DNA of 64,000 nucleotides from Manganibacter manganicus. GTDB taxonomy: Bacteria; Pseudomonadota; Alphaproteobacteria; Rhizobiales; Rhizobiaceae. The translations under genes were made by a program, and so were the position numbers. This document shows, one piece after another, positions 20,615 through 32,975 of this stretch. Each line of letters begins with the position of its first letter. Within the stretch, counting starts at the first letter, position 1. The stretch spans positions 87,143 through 151,142 of the forward strand of contig NZ_MDET01000012.1 in NCBI RefSeq assembly GCF_002075885.1, given 5' to 3'. Below the pieces are notes generated by a model, which worked only from the letters and a program-made list of their open reading frames with translations, ran no database searches and had not been told where the DNA came from.

Positions 20615-23428
20615 TTATTCGGCCGCCGCGTCGAGATAGGCCTCCACCGGCGGGCAGGAACAGACAAGATTGCGGTCGCCCGCGACATTGTCGATGCGCG
20701 AGACCGGCGGCCAGTATTTGGCGGCCGTATCGGCGTCGCCCGCCGGGAAGGCGGCTTCAAGGCGCGAATAGGGGTGTTTCCATTCGCCTGCCAGAGCTTC
20801 GGCAGCGGTATGCGGAGCGTTGACCAGCGGGTTGTCATCCTTCGGCCACTCACCCTTCGCCACCCTTTCCGCTTCACCGGCAATGGCGATCATCGCCGCG
20901 ATGAAGCGATCCAGTTCGCGTTTCGGCTCGGACTCGGTCGGTTCGACCATCAGCGTGCCCGCCACCGGAAACGACATGGTCGGGGCATGGAAGCCATAGT
21001 CGATCAGCCGCTTGGCGATGTCGTCCACACTGGTACCCGAACCTTCCTTGAGCACGCGGGTGTCGAGGATGCACTCATGCGCGACACGCCCGCTGCGGCC
21101 GCGATAGAGCACCGGAAAATGCTTTTCCAGCCGCGCCACCAGATAGTTGGCCGAAAGGATTGCCGTTTCCGTCGCCTGTTTCAGCCCGGTCGCGCCCATC
21201 ATGCGGATATACATCCAGGTGATCGGCAGGATGGAGGCACTGCCGAAGGGCGCGGCGGCCACCGCATGCGCCGACCCCTCCGCGACATGGCCCGGCAGAT
21301 AGGGCTTCAGGTGCGCCTTGACGCCGATCGGTCCGATGCCGGGGCCGCCGCCGCCATGCGGAATGCAGAACGTCTTGTGCAGGTTCATGTGGCAGACATC
21401 GGCCCCGATATCGCCCGGACGCGCCAGACCGACCAGCGCGTTGAGGTTGGCGCCGTCGAAATAGACCTGTCCGCCATGCTCATGCACGATCGAGCAGATG
21501 TCCTTCGCGCCTTCCTCGAACACGCCGTGTGTCGACGGGTAAGTGAACATCAGCGCCGCAAGCCTGTCGCCATGTTCCGCCGCCTTCGTCTTCAGGTCGT
21601 CGATGTCGATATTGCCGTCTTCGGTACAGCGCACGACCACCACGTCCATGCCTGCCATGGCCGCACTTGCCGGATTGGTGCCGTGGGCGGAGGAGGGGAT
21701 CAGGCAGATGGTCCGATGATCCTCGCCGCGCGAATGATGATAGCGGCGGATCGCCAGCAGCCCGGAATATTCGCCCTGACTGCCGGCATTGGGCTGCAGC
21801 GAAACCGCATCGAAACCGGTGATCTCGGAGAGCCAATCGTCCAACTGGCCGATCATCTCGCGATAGCCGGCAGAGTGTGCCTTTGGCGCAAAAGGATGCA
21901 GATTGGCGATCGTGGGCCAGCTTACCGGGATCATCTCCGCCGCCGCGTTGAGCTTCATCGTGCAGGAGCCGAGCGGGATCATGGCGCGGTCGAGGGCAAG
22001 GTCCTTGTCGGCCAAGCGGCGCAGGAAACGCATCATCTCGGTTTCGGAGCGGATTTCATGGAACACGGGTTGCGACATGAAATTCTTGCCGCGCCGCTCC
22101 TCCGGCAGCATCGATGCCGCTTCCACTGGCGCCGTCGCGCCGAACAGTGCGGACAGCGCCTGAAGATCCTCCTCGGTGGAGGTTTCATCGAAACTGATGC
22201 CGATCCGGTTTTCGTCTATCAGCCGGACCAGTCGGCCGGACTGTTCGGCTTCGGCAGCAATTGCCTTGGCGCGGCCTTCAACCGTCACCGTAACGGTGTC
22301 GAATATCTCCACGCCGGCAACCGTCAGGCCTGCGCTCGCGAGCCCTGCCGAGAATCGGGCGGCCAGGTTGTGAATGTGCTGCGCCATGGCTTGCAGGCCC
22401 TGCGGCCCGTGCCAGATGGCATAGGCAGCCGCCATATTGGCGAGCAGCGCCTGCGCGGTGCAGATGTTGGAGGTCGCCTTGTCGCGGCGAATGTGCTGCT
22501 CGCGTGTCTGAAGCGCCAGACGATAACCGGGCCTGCCTTTGGTATCGACCGACTGGCCGACCAGCCGGCCGGGGATCAGGCGGGTCAGCCTGTCGGAAAC
22601 CGCCATATAGGCCGCATGCGGTCCACCATAGCCCATGGGAACGCCAAAGCGCTGCAAGGAACCGACGGCAATGTCGGCGCCTTGCTTTCCGGGCGCTTCG
22701 ACCAGCGTGAGCGCCAGCGGATCGGCCACGGCAATAATCAGGGCGCCGGTGGCCTTCGCTTCATCGACAATCGCTGAATAATCGCCGAAGACGCCGAACG
22801 TGTCGGGCCAGGGCACGATCACCGCTGCTGTCTGATCGTCGGCCTTGTCGGCTTCGATTCTGATGCCGAGCGGCTCGGCGCGCGTTTTCACCACGTCCAG
22901 GATTTGCGGATGCAGCGCGCCCGCGATGACCACTTTGGGCCGCTTGCCGTAATGGAAACGCCAGGCGATGCCAACGGCTTCGGCCACGGCGGTTGCCTCG
23001 TCGAGCAGCGAGGCGGAGGCGAGGGGCAGGCCGGTCAGTTCGGTCACCAGCGTCTGGAAGTGGAACAGAAGCTCCAGCCGTCCCTGGCTGATCTCGGCCT
23101 GATAGGGCGTGTAGGCGGTGTACCAGGCCGGATTTTCAAACAGGTTGCGCTGGATCACCGGCGGCACATGCACGCCATGATAGCCGGTGCCGATGAAACT
23201 TTTCAGAACGGTGTTTTTGGCCATGATGGCCGAGAGTTCACCAAGTGCCTCGGCCTCGCTCGCCGGAGCGGGCAGGGCCAGCGGCCGGTCGATGCGGATC
23301 GACTTCGGTACGGCCTGGGAAATCAGCGTTTCCACCGATGGCACGCCGATTGCGGCGAGCATGGCGCATGAATCGTCTACACCCGGCCCGATATGGCGGG
23401 TCGAGAAGGAAAATGGTGCCGTGGTCAT
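20615..23428 (-). CDS. gcvP: Glycine dehydrogenase (decarboxylating), P protein
   Basis: The pyridoxal-phosphate P protein of the glycine cleavage system. It decarboxylates glycine and passes the aminomethyl group to the lipoyl arm of GcvH. At 937 residues it is the single-chain form with both halves fused. The PLP lysine is Lys685 in [16 protein letters not shown]. Other conserved stretches are the N-terminal [28 protein letters not shown] and [11 protein letters not shown]. It is last in the operon gcvT-gcvH-gcvP, 18 bp after gcvH, under the glycine riboswitch upstream of gcvT. An imperfect GC hairpin at 20571-20600 may end the operon. Confidence 0.97.
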   Translation of the reverse strand: MTTAPFSFSTRHIGPGVDDSCAMLAAIGVPSVETLISQAVPKSIRIDRPLALPAPASEAEALGELSAIMAKNTVLKSFIGTGYHGVHVPPVIQRNLFENPAWYTAYTPYQAEISQGRLELLFHFQTLVTELTGLPLASASLLDEATAVAEAVGIAWRFHYGKRPKVVIAGALHPQILDVVKTRAEPLGIRIEADKADDQTAAVIVPWPDTFGVFGDYSAIVDEAKATGALIIAVADPLALTLVEAPGKQGADIAVGSLQRFGVPMGYGGPHAAYMAVSDRLTRLIPGRLVGQSVDTKGRPGYRLALQTREQHIRRDKATSNICTAQALLANMAAAYAIWHGPQGLQAMAQHIHNLAARFSAGLASAGLTVAGVEIFDTVTVTVEGRAKAIAAEAEQSGRLVRLIDENRIGISFDETSTEEDLQALSALFGATAPVEAASMLPEERRGKNFMSQPVFHEIRSETEMMRFLRRLADKDLALDRAMIPLGSCTMKLNAAAEMIPVSWPTIANLHPFAPKAHSAGYREMIGQLDDWLSEITGFDAVSLQPNAGSQGEYSGLLAIRRYHHSRGEDHRTICLIPSSAHGTNPASAAMAGMDVVVVRCTEDGNIDIDDLKTKAAEHGDRLAALMFTYPSTHGVFEEGAKDICSIVHEHGGQVYFDGANLNALVGLARPGDIGADVCHMNLHKTFCIPHGGGGPGIGPIGVKAHLKPYLPGHVAEGSAHAVAAAPFGSASILPITWMYIRMMGATGLKQATETAILSANYLVARLEKHFPVLYRGRSGRVAHECILDTRVLKEGSGTSVDDIAKRLIDYGFHAPTMSFPVAGTLMVEPTESEPKRELDRFIAAMIAIAGEAERVAKGEWPKDDNPLVNAPHTAAEALAGEWKHPYSRLEAAFPAGDADTAAKYWPPVSRIDNVAGDRNLVCSCPPVEAYLDAAAE

Positions 23429-23445
23429 GATTTTTCGTCCTGCTG

Positions 23446-23814
23446 TCAGCCGATATGAGCCTTGTAGGCGGCCTCGTCCATCAAACCGTCGAGTTGGCTT
23501 TCATCGGCAAGCTTCATCTTCCATAGCCAGCCGTCCCCGGTCGCCGCCGTATTGACCAGCGCCGGATCGGAGGAAAGCGCGCCGTTGGCTTCGGTGATTT
23601 CGCCATCGACCGGCGCATAAACGTCGGAAGCGGCCTTCACCGATTCGACCACCACCGCCGTATCGCCCTTGGCGAGTTTCTTGCCGGCATCCGGCAGTTC
23701 GACAAAGACGAGGTCGCCAAGCTGTTCCTGCGCATAATCGGTGATACCGACGGTGGCGACGCCTCCTTCGACAGAGAGCCATTCGTGATCTTCGGTAAAA
23801 TAGGTCTTCGCCAT
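23446..23814 (-). CDS. gcvH: Glycine cleavage system H protein
   Basis: Lipoyl carrier that shuttles the aminomethyl intermediate between GcvP, GcvT and lipoamide dehydrogenase. The 122-residue protein carries the lipoylation site [17 protein letters not shown] with Lys60, preceded by [16 protein letters not shown], and ends with a typical [18 protein letters not shown] tail. The ATG at 23814 is preferred because AAGGA lies 8 nt upstream. An in-frame ATG at 23823 would overlap the gcvT stop codon and lacks its own binding site. Second gene of the gcv operon. Confidence 0.96.
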   Translation of the reverse strand: MAKTYFTEDHEWLSVEGGVATVGITDYAQEQLGDLVFVELPDAGKKLAKGDTAVVVESVKAASDVYAPVDGEITEANGALSSDPALVNTAATGDGWLWKMKLADESQLDGLMDEAAYKAHIG

Positions 23815-23819
23815 AAAAA

Positions 23820-24920
23820 TCATCCTTTGCGGTAGTGGTGAGGGGTGAAGGGTAGGGAAACGATCACGACGGGAATCTTGCTGCCGCGCACATCGGCAAA
23901 CAGTTGTGTTCCCGGTTTTGCCAACGGCGCTGCGGCATAGCCCATGGCGACCGGATGGCCGACGGAAGGGCCGAAGCCGCCTGAGGTAACGCGGCCGGCG
24001 GGTTTACCGTCTGCGTCGGTGAGGGCGGTGCCTGCGCGTACGGGCTGCCTGCCTTCCGGCTTGAGGCCGACACGTTTTTCGTCAGCACCGCGCGCAAGAA
24101 TGGCGCGCAGTGCCTCGGCTCCAATGAAAGTGCCCGATGTGCGCAAGTCCTTGGAGATCGCCCACGTCAGGCCGGCGCTCGCCGGGTCGGTCTCTGCTGT
24201 CAGATCCTGGCCATGCAGGCAAAGCCCGGCCTCCAGCCGCAGGCTGTCGCGCGCGGCCAACCCGACCCAGGCGACGCGTTCGTCTTCAAGCAGGCTGCCG
24301 AGAAGGGCACGCGCATCCTTTTCCGGCAGGCCGATCTCGAAACCGTCCTCGCCGGTATAGCCGGAGCGGCTCATGAACCAGTCCTGTCTTGGTTCGATGC
24401 CGTGCATGAATTGAAGCGTGGCGGCGTCGACACCGGCGCTGGAAAGTGCCGCTTCGGCGTCCGGTCCCTGTATGGCCAGAAAAACGCGGTCGAGCGGCTT
24501 GATTTCCGTGTCGAAACCCTTCGCTACCGCGCGCAGATGCGCTTCGTCCGCAGCGGCATTTCCGGCATTCGCTACCAGTACATAGCGCTGGTCGCCCAGC
24601 CTGGTGACGATGAGGTCATCGAGGATGCCGGCGGCTTCGTTGAGAAAGAAAGTGTATCTGGATTGCGAAAGCTCCAGCGCCGCCGCATCGAGCGGGCAGG
24701 CGCGGGCCAGCAGCGCGGCAGCGCCGGGGCCTGAAATCTCGAACAGCTTCATGTGCGAGATGTCGAACAGGCCGACATGGTCGCGGGTGTGAAGGTGCTC
24801 CTTCATCACGCCGGCCGGATAGGTCAGCGGCATCGACCAGCCGGCAAAAGCGCCGAACTTGGCGCCGGCAGCGAGATGCAGGTCCTCGAGGGGAAGATGT
24901 TTGGTTTCGTCGCCCGCCAT
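23820..24920 (-). CDS. gcvT: Glycine cleavage system T protein (aminomethyltransferase)
   Basis: Transfers the methylene group from H-protein-bound aminomethyl to tetrahydrofolate, releasing ammonia. The 366-residue protein has the [37 protein letters not shown] opening (in pieces: [16 protein letters not shown]), the folate-site region [13 protein letters not shown] (about residues 184-196) and a C-terminal beta-barrel with [13 protein letters not shown]. It is the first gene of the operon. The riboswitch ends about 40 bp upstream of its ATG, and its 3' end runs to within 6 bp of gcvH. Confidence 0.96.
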   Translation of the reverse strand: MAGDETKHLPLEDLHLAAGAKFGAFAGWSMPLTYPAGVMKEHLHTRDHVGLFDISHMKLFEISGPGAAALLARACPLDAAALELSQSRYTFFLNEAAGILDDLIVTRLGDQRYVLVANAGNAAADEAHLRAVAKGFDTEIKPLDRVFLAIQGPDAEAALSSAGVDAATLQFMHGIEPRQDWFMSRSGYTGEDGFEIGLPEKDARALLGSLLEDERVAWVGLAARDSLRLEAGLCLHGQDLTAETDPASAGLTWAISKDLRTSGTFIGAEALRAILARGADEKRVGLKPEGRQPVRAGTALTDADGKPAGRVTSGGFGPSVGHPVAMGYAAAPLAKPGTQLFADVRGSKIPVVIVSLPFTPHHYRKG

Positions 24921-24962
24921 GGTTTCTCCAGAACAACACGCGGCAGCCGCACCATGCGGCCA

Positions 24963-25150
24963 CTCCGTGCCCCTCTGTCTGAAGCCTGAGAGACTCGCGC
25001 CCCGGAACTCTGTCGGCAGCGCTTACACCTTCGGCGCGGGGTAAACCCCGACTTTCCAGAGCGTCTTGGCCTGCTACGGTTCTTTTGCCTGAGAGATTTC
25101 GGGCGATTTCCCCTTCGGCGGCAGCTTTCGCTACTCTCTCCCGTGAGCAG
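24963..25150 (-). promoter_or_regulatory. Tandem glycine riboswitch upstream of gcvT
   Basis: Two consecutive glycine aptamers are recognisable on the minus strand. The first (about 25150-25071) has the conserved GGGAGAGA start, the GCCGAAGGGG core and CTCTCAGGCAAAAG before ACCGTAGCAGG. The second (about 25070-24963) has CTCTGGAAAGTC, then GCCGAAGG, then CTCTCAGGCTTCAGACAGAGGGG in pieces. The short linker between them is typical. Such elements switch gcv operons on when glycine is abundant. A small hairpin between 24920 and 24962 (CCGCA/TGCGG) could be the expression platform. Confidence 0.93.
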
Positions 25151-25255
25151 GCAGGGTCGTTAGACCCTCGACGCGCATTGCATAGCCTAGCGGCAACGCC
25201 TTGTCACCTGCCGGCGACAAGGCGCGCAAACAATGCTGCGTGATTTCTTTTGACC

Positions 25256-25645
25256 CTAGCGGGCGCCGGTTGTAGCGAGCCGATCCAGATCGCCCTGAAT
25301 ACGACCGATGAGCTGTCCGGTTTCCAGATGGAGCAGTTTCAGCCGGGCCAATTGTTCGCCTACCGCGCCGGCGGTTTCTTCCTCGCTCGCCTCGGAAGGA
25401 CCGATGCCGACGCCGTGCAACAGCCAGGACAGGCTGACACCAAGCATTCCGGCGAGTTTTGTAAGTCTATGAGAGCCTGGTTGAGAGCGGTCGGTCTCCC
25501 AGGCGAGGACCGTGGATTTCTTGACGCCGAGGCGTCCAGCCAAGTCTTTTGTGTTCAGTTCGCTGGCGTCGATGGCTCGTGAGAGACGCCCGCCAAACGT
25601 ATCGAAATCCGGTGATTCTTCAAAGATATTCGTGGTGTCGGACAC
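25256..25645 (-). CDS. XRE-family helix-turn-helix regulator
   Basis: A 129-residue DNA-binding protein. A Cro/CI-type HTH spans about residues 18-77: LSRAIDASELNTKDLAGRLGVKKSTVLAWE (in pieces: LAGRLGVKKSTVLAWE is the recognition part), then RLTKLAGMLGVSLSWLLHG. A short helical tail of about 50 residues follows and may mediate oligomerisation. The GTG at 25645 is chosen because AGGAGG lies 8 nt upstream; another GTG at 25654 overlaps that site. It sits between the gcv riboswitch and a cytochrome/molybdopterin pair, but its target is unknown. The 142-bp gap upstream is AT-rich and likely holds its promoter. Confidence 0.85.
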   Translation of the reverse strand: MSDTTNIFEESPDFDTFGGRLSRAIDASELNTKDLAGRLGVKKSTVLAWETDRSQPGSHRLTKLAGMLGVSLSWLLHGVGIGPSEASEEETAGAVGEQLARLKLLHLETGQLIGRIQGDLDRLATTGAR

Positions 25646-25796
25646 CCGATACACCTCCTGATTGATCGTCGTTGGGTTCTGCCGGCGGTCACCGACTGTG
25701 CCAGATAAACATGGCCGATACGGCCACGAATCACAAGATTAATATCCGGATTAAATTTCAAGCCATTGAAATTGAATATAAATAATTTCAGTCGTG

Positions 25797-26591
25797 TCAA
25801 ATTCCGGCATACCAGTCATAGCCATTATCCTCCCAATAGCCGCCACGCCCGCCGCCCATTCCGGTGAAATCGTCGGTGACTTCGATTCGTGAAAGGTATT
25901 TCGGCATTTTGTAGCCGAGTTGCCGCTCGACGCGTGCGCGCAGCGGCGCGCCGTTCTCCACCGGCAAGGGTTTGTCGTTCAGTCCATAGGCGAGAATTGT
26001 CTGCGGATGGCGTGCGTCGATCAGGTCGATCGAACCATAATATTTGATGTTTCCGGAAAGGCTGCGGTCGATCGTATCGAGGCAATGAAACACGACATAG
26101 CGCGCCTGAGGTTTGACCACGGCGCGGTCGAGCACAAGCGAAAGCGGCACACCAGTCCATTTGGCGATGACGCTCCAGCCCTCGACACAGTCGTGCCGGG
26201 TGATCTGGGTGCGGCTCGGCATGGTTTGGAGGTCGTTCAGCGACAGCAACAGGGGTTTTTCGACCATTCCCGTCACCTTCAGGCGCCAATCGGAAAAATC
26301 ATTGGCAAGCAGTTCATGATAATGTGCGTCATCCGGGGCGGTGACGCCGTTCGGTCGCATCGGCTGGCGGATATCGGCCTGGGTATATTCGCGCGCCAGC
26401 GAATCGCGGCCTGCCAGCAGGCGTTGCGCCCGCCATGTCAGGTCATTGGCGTTTTCCAGGAAGGAACGCAGCCCGTCCCCCACACCCAGCCCGCTGTCAA
26501 AAGCGTCGCAGCCGGAAAGCACCGCACCGGAAAGCCCAAGACTGGCGCCTGTCAGGAATTTGCGCCGGCTGATCTGGAATTTTTTTGCCAT
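25797..26591 (-). CDS. Tat-exported molybdopterin-dependent oxidoreductase
   Basis: A 264-residue protein with a twin-arginine signal (SRRKFLTGASLGLSGAVLSGC, with RR at residues 9-10). Its Cys28 would also fit a lipobox, so it may be lipid-anchored. The mature part is the sulfite-oxidase-type molybdopterin domain; Cys135 in RHDCVEGWS is the expected Mo ligand. It also has YYGSIDLIDARHPQTILAY and an RVERQLGYKMPKYL segment typical of YedY/MsrP-like proteins. It starts 1 bp after the stop of a cytochrome b gene (TGA-A-ATG), so the two form an electron-transfer pair. The substrate is unknown. Confidence 0.87.
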   Translation of the reverse strand: MAKKFQISRRKFLTGASLGLSGAVLSGCDAFDSGLGVGDGLRSFLENANDLTWRAQRLLAGRDSLAREYTQADIRQPMRPNGVTAPDDAHYHELLANDFSDWRLKVTGMVEKPLLLSLNDLQTMPSRTQITRHDCVEGWSVIAKWTGVPLSLVLDRAVVKPQARYVVFHCLDTIDRSLSGNIKYYGSIDLIDARHPQTILAYGLNDKPLPVENGAPLRARVERQLGYKMPKYLSRIEVTDDFTGMGGGRGGYWEDNGYDWYAGI

Positions 26592-26592
26592 T

Positions 26593-27465
26593 TCAGGCGC
26601 TTCCTTTGGAGGAGTTGCTGCTCTCGGGCGAATCAGTTCGATACCAACCTGTAATGATCGAGCGCAGTTCGTTGACCGGCCCGGCGGCCAGCACCATCAG
26701 CATGTGAACGGCGAAGAACAGCACCAGCAGAACCATGATGCCGAAATGGATGGTGCGGGCCGTCTGCCGCCCAGCAAAAATCTCGGTCAGGAAGGGCAGC
26801 ACCGTATCCATCGACGGTGACATGGCCAGCCCCGTCAGGATCATCAGCGGCAGAAGCACGAACAGCACGACGCCATAGCTCAGTTTCTGCAAGGTGTTGT
26901 AGTTTCGCCCATGATGGAATTTCAGGCGGGCGTGATCGGCAATGTCGCGCGGCAATCGGCGAAGGTCGCCTAGACGCGGAGCAAGATCGCGGCGGATATG
27001 GCCGTCGAACAGGCTGGCCAGCAGCCACGCCAGCAGAGTGGCGCTCAACACCCAGGCGAAGAAGAAGTGAACCACGCGGGCCGTACCGAGATCGTAATAG
27101 GAGGGGATCGTCGCCCAAGACGGAAAGGCGCGGGGACGCTCGTAACCTTTCGGGCCAGACCAACCGAGCACGCCGGTCGTATCGAAGCGGTGGCCGAAAA
27201 TGTCGGTGTAGCCGCGCGGGCCGTTCGGCGTATTGATCGCGCCGATCTGAAGGATCGTATTGTCGTAGCCAAAACCGGATTCCTGGCCGATATAGAGTTG
27301 CGGGCGCGCATTGAAGATGTTGAGGCCGGACAGCAGCAGGAAGAACAGCGCCGCTGCCCATAGCCAATGGGTCAGCCGGGTCCATGCCGACTGGCGATAG
27401 ACCAGTGGCCTCTCGATCGCGATGTTGTCCTGCTCGGACGTCCGGGCGCTGACGGCGGTGTCCAT
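26593..27465 (-). CDS. Cytochrome b561-type membrane subunit
   Basis: A 290-residue integral membrane protein with four main helices and candidate haem-ligating histidines (WTRLTHWLWAAALF near the N-terminus, FFFAWVLSATLLAW in the second helix, and HFGIMVLLVLFFAVHMLMVLAA near the end). This is the prokaryotic cytochrome b561/Ni-hydrogenase-type b fold. A long periplasmic loop (about residues 55-120) separates the first two helices. The ATG at 27465 follows GGAGAGGCAGGA; the frame extends 12 codons upstream without it. It precedes the molybdopterin protein by 1 bp and probably passes electrons between that protein and the quinone pool. Confidence 0.85.
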   Translation of the reverse strand: MDTAVSARTSEQDNIAIERPLVYRQSAWTRLTHWLWAAALFFLLLSGLNIFNARPQLYIGQESGFGYDNTILQIGAINTPNGPRGYTDIFGHRFDTTGVLGWSGPKGYERPRAFPSWATIPSYYDLGTARVVHFFFAWVLSATLLAWLLASLFDGHIRRDLAPRLGDLRRLPRDIADHARLKFHHGRNYNTLQKLSYGVVLFVLLPLMILTGLAMSPSMDTVLPFLTEIFAGRQTARTIHFGIMVLLVLFFAVHMLMVLAAGPVNELRSIITGWYRTDSPESSNSSKGSA

Positions 27466-27589
27466 TCCTGCCTCTCCAGCCGCGCATGGCGGCGCTTGCA
27501 TTCATCCTAGCTCACTACGGCGGGCGGGCTTTCAATGTTTCAGACCGATCACGGATTTGTGCACGTTGAGGCGCGGGGACGCCGCCGGT

Positions 27590-28252
27590 TTAGCCGCCAA
27601 GGCTGACCGCAAGATTGACCGCGGCGGCAACGATCACCGTGTTGAAAAAGAACGACGCTACCGAATGGATCAGCACGATCCTTCGCATCTGGGTGGTTGT
27701 CACGCCGGTATCCGACGTTTGCGAGGTCATGCCTATAACGGTGGAAAAATAAAGGAAATCCAGACCGTCGGGCTTCTTCTTGCCAGGGAATTGCAACCCG
27801 CCGATGGGCACGCTCCGTTTCGATTGGCTGTCCGTCTCGTCGTCGTTCATCCAGAAGACATGGGCGTAATGGAGCGCGAACATGGCGTGGATGGTGAACC
27901 AGCCGAGGGGGACCGAGGCCATTGCGAAAATCAGTTCGACCGGGTGCGGGTCCCCCTTGGCGTTGATAAGCTGGAATAGCGACGCGATGGCGACGCACAC
28001 GACAAGGAAGGTAACGATGAAGATCACCGTGACCGGCTGATCGGCGGCCCGCGCATTTTCGCTCAGATAGCCGCTGGTGAGCCGCGGCATCTGTATCAGC
28101 ACAAGCCCGATATAGCCGGCGAAGAAGACATTGGCGCCAATGGAATAGGCCAGAGGCGCATGAACGAGCAGGGCCGCAAAAAGCGCGATGACGCCGATGC
28201 AGGCGGAAACCGAAAATTGCACATGGCGGTGCAACGGTTTTTTGGCAGACAT
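27590..28252 (-). CDS. DUF1345 membrane protein
   Basis: A 220-residue inner-membrane protein of the DUF1345 family. Four or five hydrophobic helices are visible. The conserved soluble loop and helix read GGLQFPG, then PDGLDFLYFSTVIGMTSQTSD, then a basic MRRIVLIHSVASFFFNTVIVA helix; this is the family signature. No enzymatic motif is visible and the family function is unknown. The ATG at 28252 is the first in frame. It lies 27 bp downstream of the YaiI-like gene on the same strand, so the two are likely co-transcribed. Confidence 0.88.
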   Translation of the reverse strand: MSAKKPLHRHVQFSVSACIGVIALFAALLVHAPLAYSIGANVFFAGYIGLVLIQMPRLTSGYLSENARAADQPVTVIFIVTFLVVCVAIASLFQLINAKGDPHPVELIFAMASVPLGWFTIHAMFALHYAHVFWMNDDETDSQSKRSVPIGGLQFPGKKKPDGLDFLYFSTVIGMTSQTSDTGVTTTQMRRIVLIHSVASFFFNTVIVAAAVNLAVSLGG

Positions 28253-28279
28253 GACGACCGGCCCGCTGGGCTGTTTCGT

Positions 28280-28750
28280 TCAGTCAGATGTGGCGGATTT
28301 GACCGCGCGTCGCAAGATGCGATCCAGTTCGCCAAGGAAACGCGAACGATCTTGCGGCGTAAAGCCGGCATTGTAGCCCTTGCTTTCGCCGGTTTCGCGC
28401 AAATGCTGCTTCAGGTCGCGCATCGCCACCGCCATGCCGATCGTCTCGGCGGTGAAGGGGCGGCCGGTTGGACCCAAAACATGCGCGCCCAGCGCCACAG
28501 CGCGGGCGGCAAGCGGAATGTCCGCCGTGACCACCACGTCATTGGCCCGCGCATTCTCAACAATCCAGTCGTCGGCCGCATCGGCCCCTTTCGGGACGAC
28601 AACCGCACGAATCATTGGGTTGCGCGACGGGCGCAGCCCGCCATTTGCAACAAAGCTGACAACAATGCCGAAGCGCTCAGCCACCTTCACCACCTCGGCC
28701 TTTACCGGGCAGGCATCGGCATCGACATAGATGGCGGGTGGCGCGCTCAT
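28280..28750 (-). CDS. YaiI/YqxD family protein (DUF188)
   Basis: A 156-residue protein of the DUF188 (YaiI/YqxD) family, a PIN-like fold. The family hallmarks are YVDADACPVKAEVVKVAERF near the N-terminus, DWIVENARANDVVVTADIPLAARAVALGAHVLGPTGRPF in the middle (pieces: VVTADIPLA, GPTGRPF), and RSRFLGELDRILRR near the end. The conserved aspartates suggest a nuclease-like metal site, but no activity is established. The ATG at 28750 is preferred to a TTG four codons earlier. It begins 14 bp after the frmA stop and precedes a DUF1345 gene. Confidence 0.9.
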   Translation of the reverse strand: MSAPPAIYVDADACPVKAEVVKVAERFGIVVSFVANGGLRPSRNPMIRAVVVPKGADAADDWIVENARANDVVVTADIPLAARAVALGAHVLGPTGRPFTAETIGMAVAMRDLKQHLRETGESKGYNAGFTPQDRSRFLGELDRILRRAVKSATSD

Positions 28751-28763
28751 TTCTTCATTCAAT

Positions 28764-29891
28764 TCAATAGATTACCACGCTGCGGATGCTCTCCCCGGCG
28801 TGCATCAGATCGAAGCCCTTGTTGATGTCTTCGAGCTTCAGCGTATGCGTGATCATCGGATCGATCTGGATCTTGCCATCCATGTACCAATCGACGATTT
28901 TCGGCACGTCGGTGCGGCCGCGCGCACCACCGAAGGCTGTGCCCATCCAGGTGCGGCCGGTGACCAGTTGGAACGGCCGCGTGGAGATTTCCTGGCCGGC
29001 GCCGGCGACACCGATGACGACCGACTTGCCCCAACCTCTATGAGACGATTCAAGGGCTTGGCGCATGACCTTGACGTTACCTGTGCAGTCGAACGTGTAA
29101 TCGGCGCCGCCGATCTGGTCGGCCCCGCGTTTGGTCATGTCGACGAGGTGGGCAACGATGTCGCCGTCGATTTCCTTCGGATTGACGAAATGCGTCATGC
29201 CGAAGCGCTCGCCCCATGCCTTCTTGTCATTATTCAAATCCACGCCGATGATCATGTCCGCGCCGGCGAGCTTCAGGCCCTGAATGACATTGAGGCCAAT
29301 GCCGCCGAGCCCGAACACCACCGCCGTCGCGCCAATCTCCACCTTGGCGGTGTTGATCACCGCACCGATACCGGTGGTCACGCCGCAACCGATGTAGCAG
29401 ATCTTGTCGAAAGGCGCGTCGGGATTGACCTTGGCCAGCGCGATTTCAGGCAGCACGGTGAAGTTGGAGAAGGTCGAGCAACCCATATAGTGAAAGATCT
29501 TGTCCTTGCCGATGGAAAAGCGGCTGGTGCCGTCCGGCATCAGGCCTTGTCCCTGCGTCGAGCGGATCGCGGTGCACAGATTGGTCTTGCGCGACAGGCA
29601 GGACGGGCAGGAACGGCATTCCGGCGTGTAGAGCGGAATAACATGGTCGCCCTTTTTCAGTGAAGTCACGCCCTTGCCGACGTCAACGACGATGCCTGCG
29701 CCCTCATGCCCGAGAATTGCCGGAAAAATGCCTTCCGGATCGGCACCTGACAGCGTGAATTCGTCGGTATGGCAGATGCCTGTCGCCTTGATCTCGACCA
29801 GAACCTCGCCCTCGCGCGGCCCTTCGAGGTCCACCTCCATGATTTCGAGCGGTTTTCCGGCGGCAACAGCAACAGCGGCACGGGTTTTCAT
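28764..29891 (-). CDS. frmA: S-(hydroxymethyl)glutathione dehydrogenase / class III alcohol dehydrogenase
   Basis: Oxidises the glutathione adduct of formaldehyde (and reduces S-nitrosoglutathione), a cytosolic detoxification step. The 375-residue protein has the class III ADH features: catalytic zinc ligands in [19 protein letters not shown] and GHEGAGIV, the four-cysteine structural zinc lobe [15 protein letters not shown], and the NAD site [18 protein letters not shown] with a following acidic residue (GVDLN). The ATG at 29891 follows GGAGGGTCTGG and matches the family start (MKTRAAVA). It is divergent from pccA across a 199-bp gap. Confidence 0.96.
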   Translation of the reverse strand: MKTRAAVAVAAGKPLEIMEVDLEGPREGEVLVEIKATGICHTDEFTLSGADPEGIFPAILGHEGAGIVVDVGKGVTSLKKGDHVIPLYTPECRSCPSCLSRKTNLCTAIRSTQGQGLMPDGTSRFSIGKDKIFHYMGCSTFSNFTVLPEIALAKVNPDAPFDKICYIGCGVTTGIGAVINTAKVEIGATAVVFGLGGIGLNVIQGLKLAGADMIIGVDLNNDKKAWGERFGMTHFVNPKEIDGDIVAHLVDMTKRGADQIGGADYTFDCTGNVKVMRQALESSHRGWGKSVVIGVAGAGQEISTRPFQLVTGRTWMGTAFGGARGRTDVPKIVDWYMDGKIQIDPMITHTLKLEDINKGFDLMHAGESIRSVVIY

Positions 29892-30090
29892 CCAGACCCT
29901 CCAGGCAATCCCATTTCGATTCTCGGGAGGCTTACCAGTCAAGGCGAGAGCCGGAAAGCCGGATCAGCGCATTGGCGGCGTATCTTTACGCCGGCGCGAC
30001 CATTCGTCCTTCGTCGGCTTGAGCACCGCTGTTGAAATCCATAAAAGAAAATTTGCCGATTTAAGGCCAGAGCGAAGGAATGACGCGCCG

Positions 30091-32103
<2,013 letters not shown>

Positions 32104-32114
32104 GGCCCGATGCG

Positions 32115-32975
32115 TCAGGTTATCGGGGAAGCCGGCACTTCGACATTGTCGATGAGGCGTGTGTTGCCGAGCCATGCCGCGACCAGCAGGCGTGCCGGAC
32201 GATCCACTCGCTCAAGCGGCGTCAGATCGGCGGATGAACGCAATTCCAGATATTCGACCTCACGATAACCTGCTTTGACGATTGCCGCCCTGGCTTCAGC
32301 AAGGGTGGCCTCGGTTGCGGCGCCTGTGACGAGGCGATCGGTGGTTGCAAACAGGATTTCTGCCAGTCTTGGTGCAATTGCGCGTTCTGCCGATGACAGG
32401 CGTTGATTGCGGGAGGATAACGCCAGCCCGTCAGCTTCGCGCACGGTCGGGCACCCGACGACCTCGATTGGGATATCGAGGTCGCGCGCCATGCGCCGCA
32501 CGACATGAAGTTGCTGGAAATCCTTTTCGCCGAAATAGGCGCTGTCGGCGCCGGTTTGAAGGAACAGCTTGGCGACCACTGTCGCCACGCCGTCGAAATG
32601 GCCGGGGCGGAACGCGTCGCACAGGCCTTCGCTGACACCGCTGACTGAAACTTTCGTGGAAAAGCCTGCCGGATAAATCTGCTCCGCGCCGGGCGCATAG
32701 AGCATATCGACGCCGAACGGAGCGAGTTTGGCGGCGTCGGCTTCTTCTGTGCGGGGGTAGGCGGCAAGGTCGGTTGCGCTATTGAACTGTTTTGGGTTGA
32801 CGAACAGGGTCACAATCACGCGGTCGGCATTGCCGAGAGCTGTCCGAACAAGACTGAGATGCCCTTCATGCAGCGCACCCATGGTCGGCACGACGGCAAT
32901 CTTTTCGCCTGCGCCCCGCCATCCGGCAACTGCCAAGCGAAGATCGGCCAAGGTGCGTACAATCGGCACGCTCAC
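32115..32975 (-). CDS. panC: Pantothenate synthetase
   Basis: Joins pantoate and beta-alanine with ATP to make pantothenate, the precursor of CoA. The 286-residue protein has the nucleotidyltransferase HIGH-like motif [15 protein letters not shown] (about residues 30-44), the segment [19 protein letters not shown], and the KMSKS-like [10 protein letters not shown]. The GTG start at 32975 overlaps the panB stop by 4 bp (GTGA), so panB-panC are translationally coupled. It converges with pccA, 11 bp apart. Confidence 0.96.
   Translation of the reverse strand: MSVPIVRTLADLRLAVAGWRGAGEKIAVVPTMGALHEGHLSLVRTALGNADRVIVTLFVNPKQFNSATDLAAYPRTEEADAAKLAPFGVDMLYAPGAEQIYPAGFSTKVSVSGVSEGLCDAFRPGHFDGVATVVAKLFLQTGADSAYFGEKDFQQLHVVRRMARDLDIPIEVVGCPTVREADGLALSSRNQRLSSAERAIAPRLAEILFATTDRLVTGAATEATLAEARAAIVKAGYREVEYLELRSSADLTPLERVDRPARLLVAAWLGNTRLIDNVEVPASPIT

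Noticed and set aside
20606..22777. Long open frame (about 720 codons) antisense to gcvP
   Set aside because: It is a mirror of the GC-rich gcvP codon pattern, has no domain features, and gcvP itself has every conserved motif.
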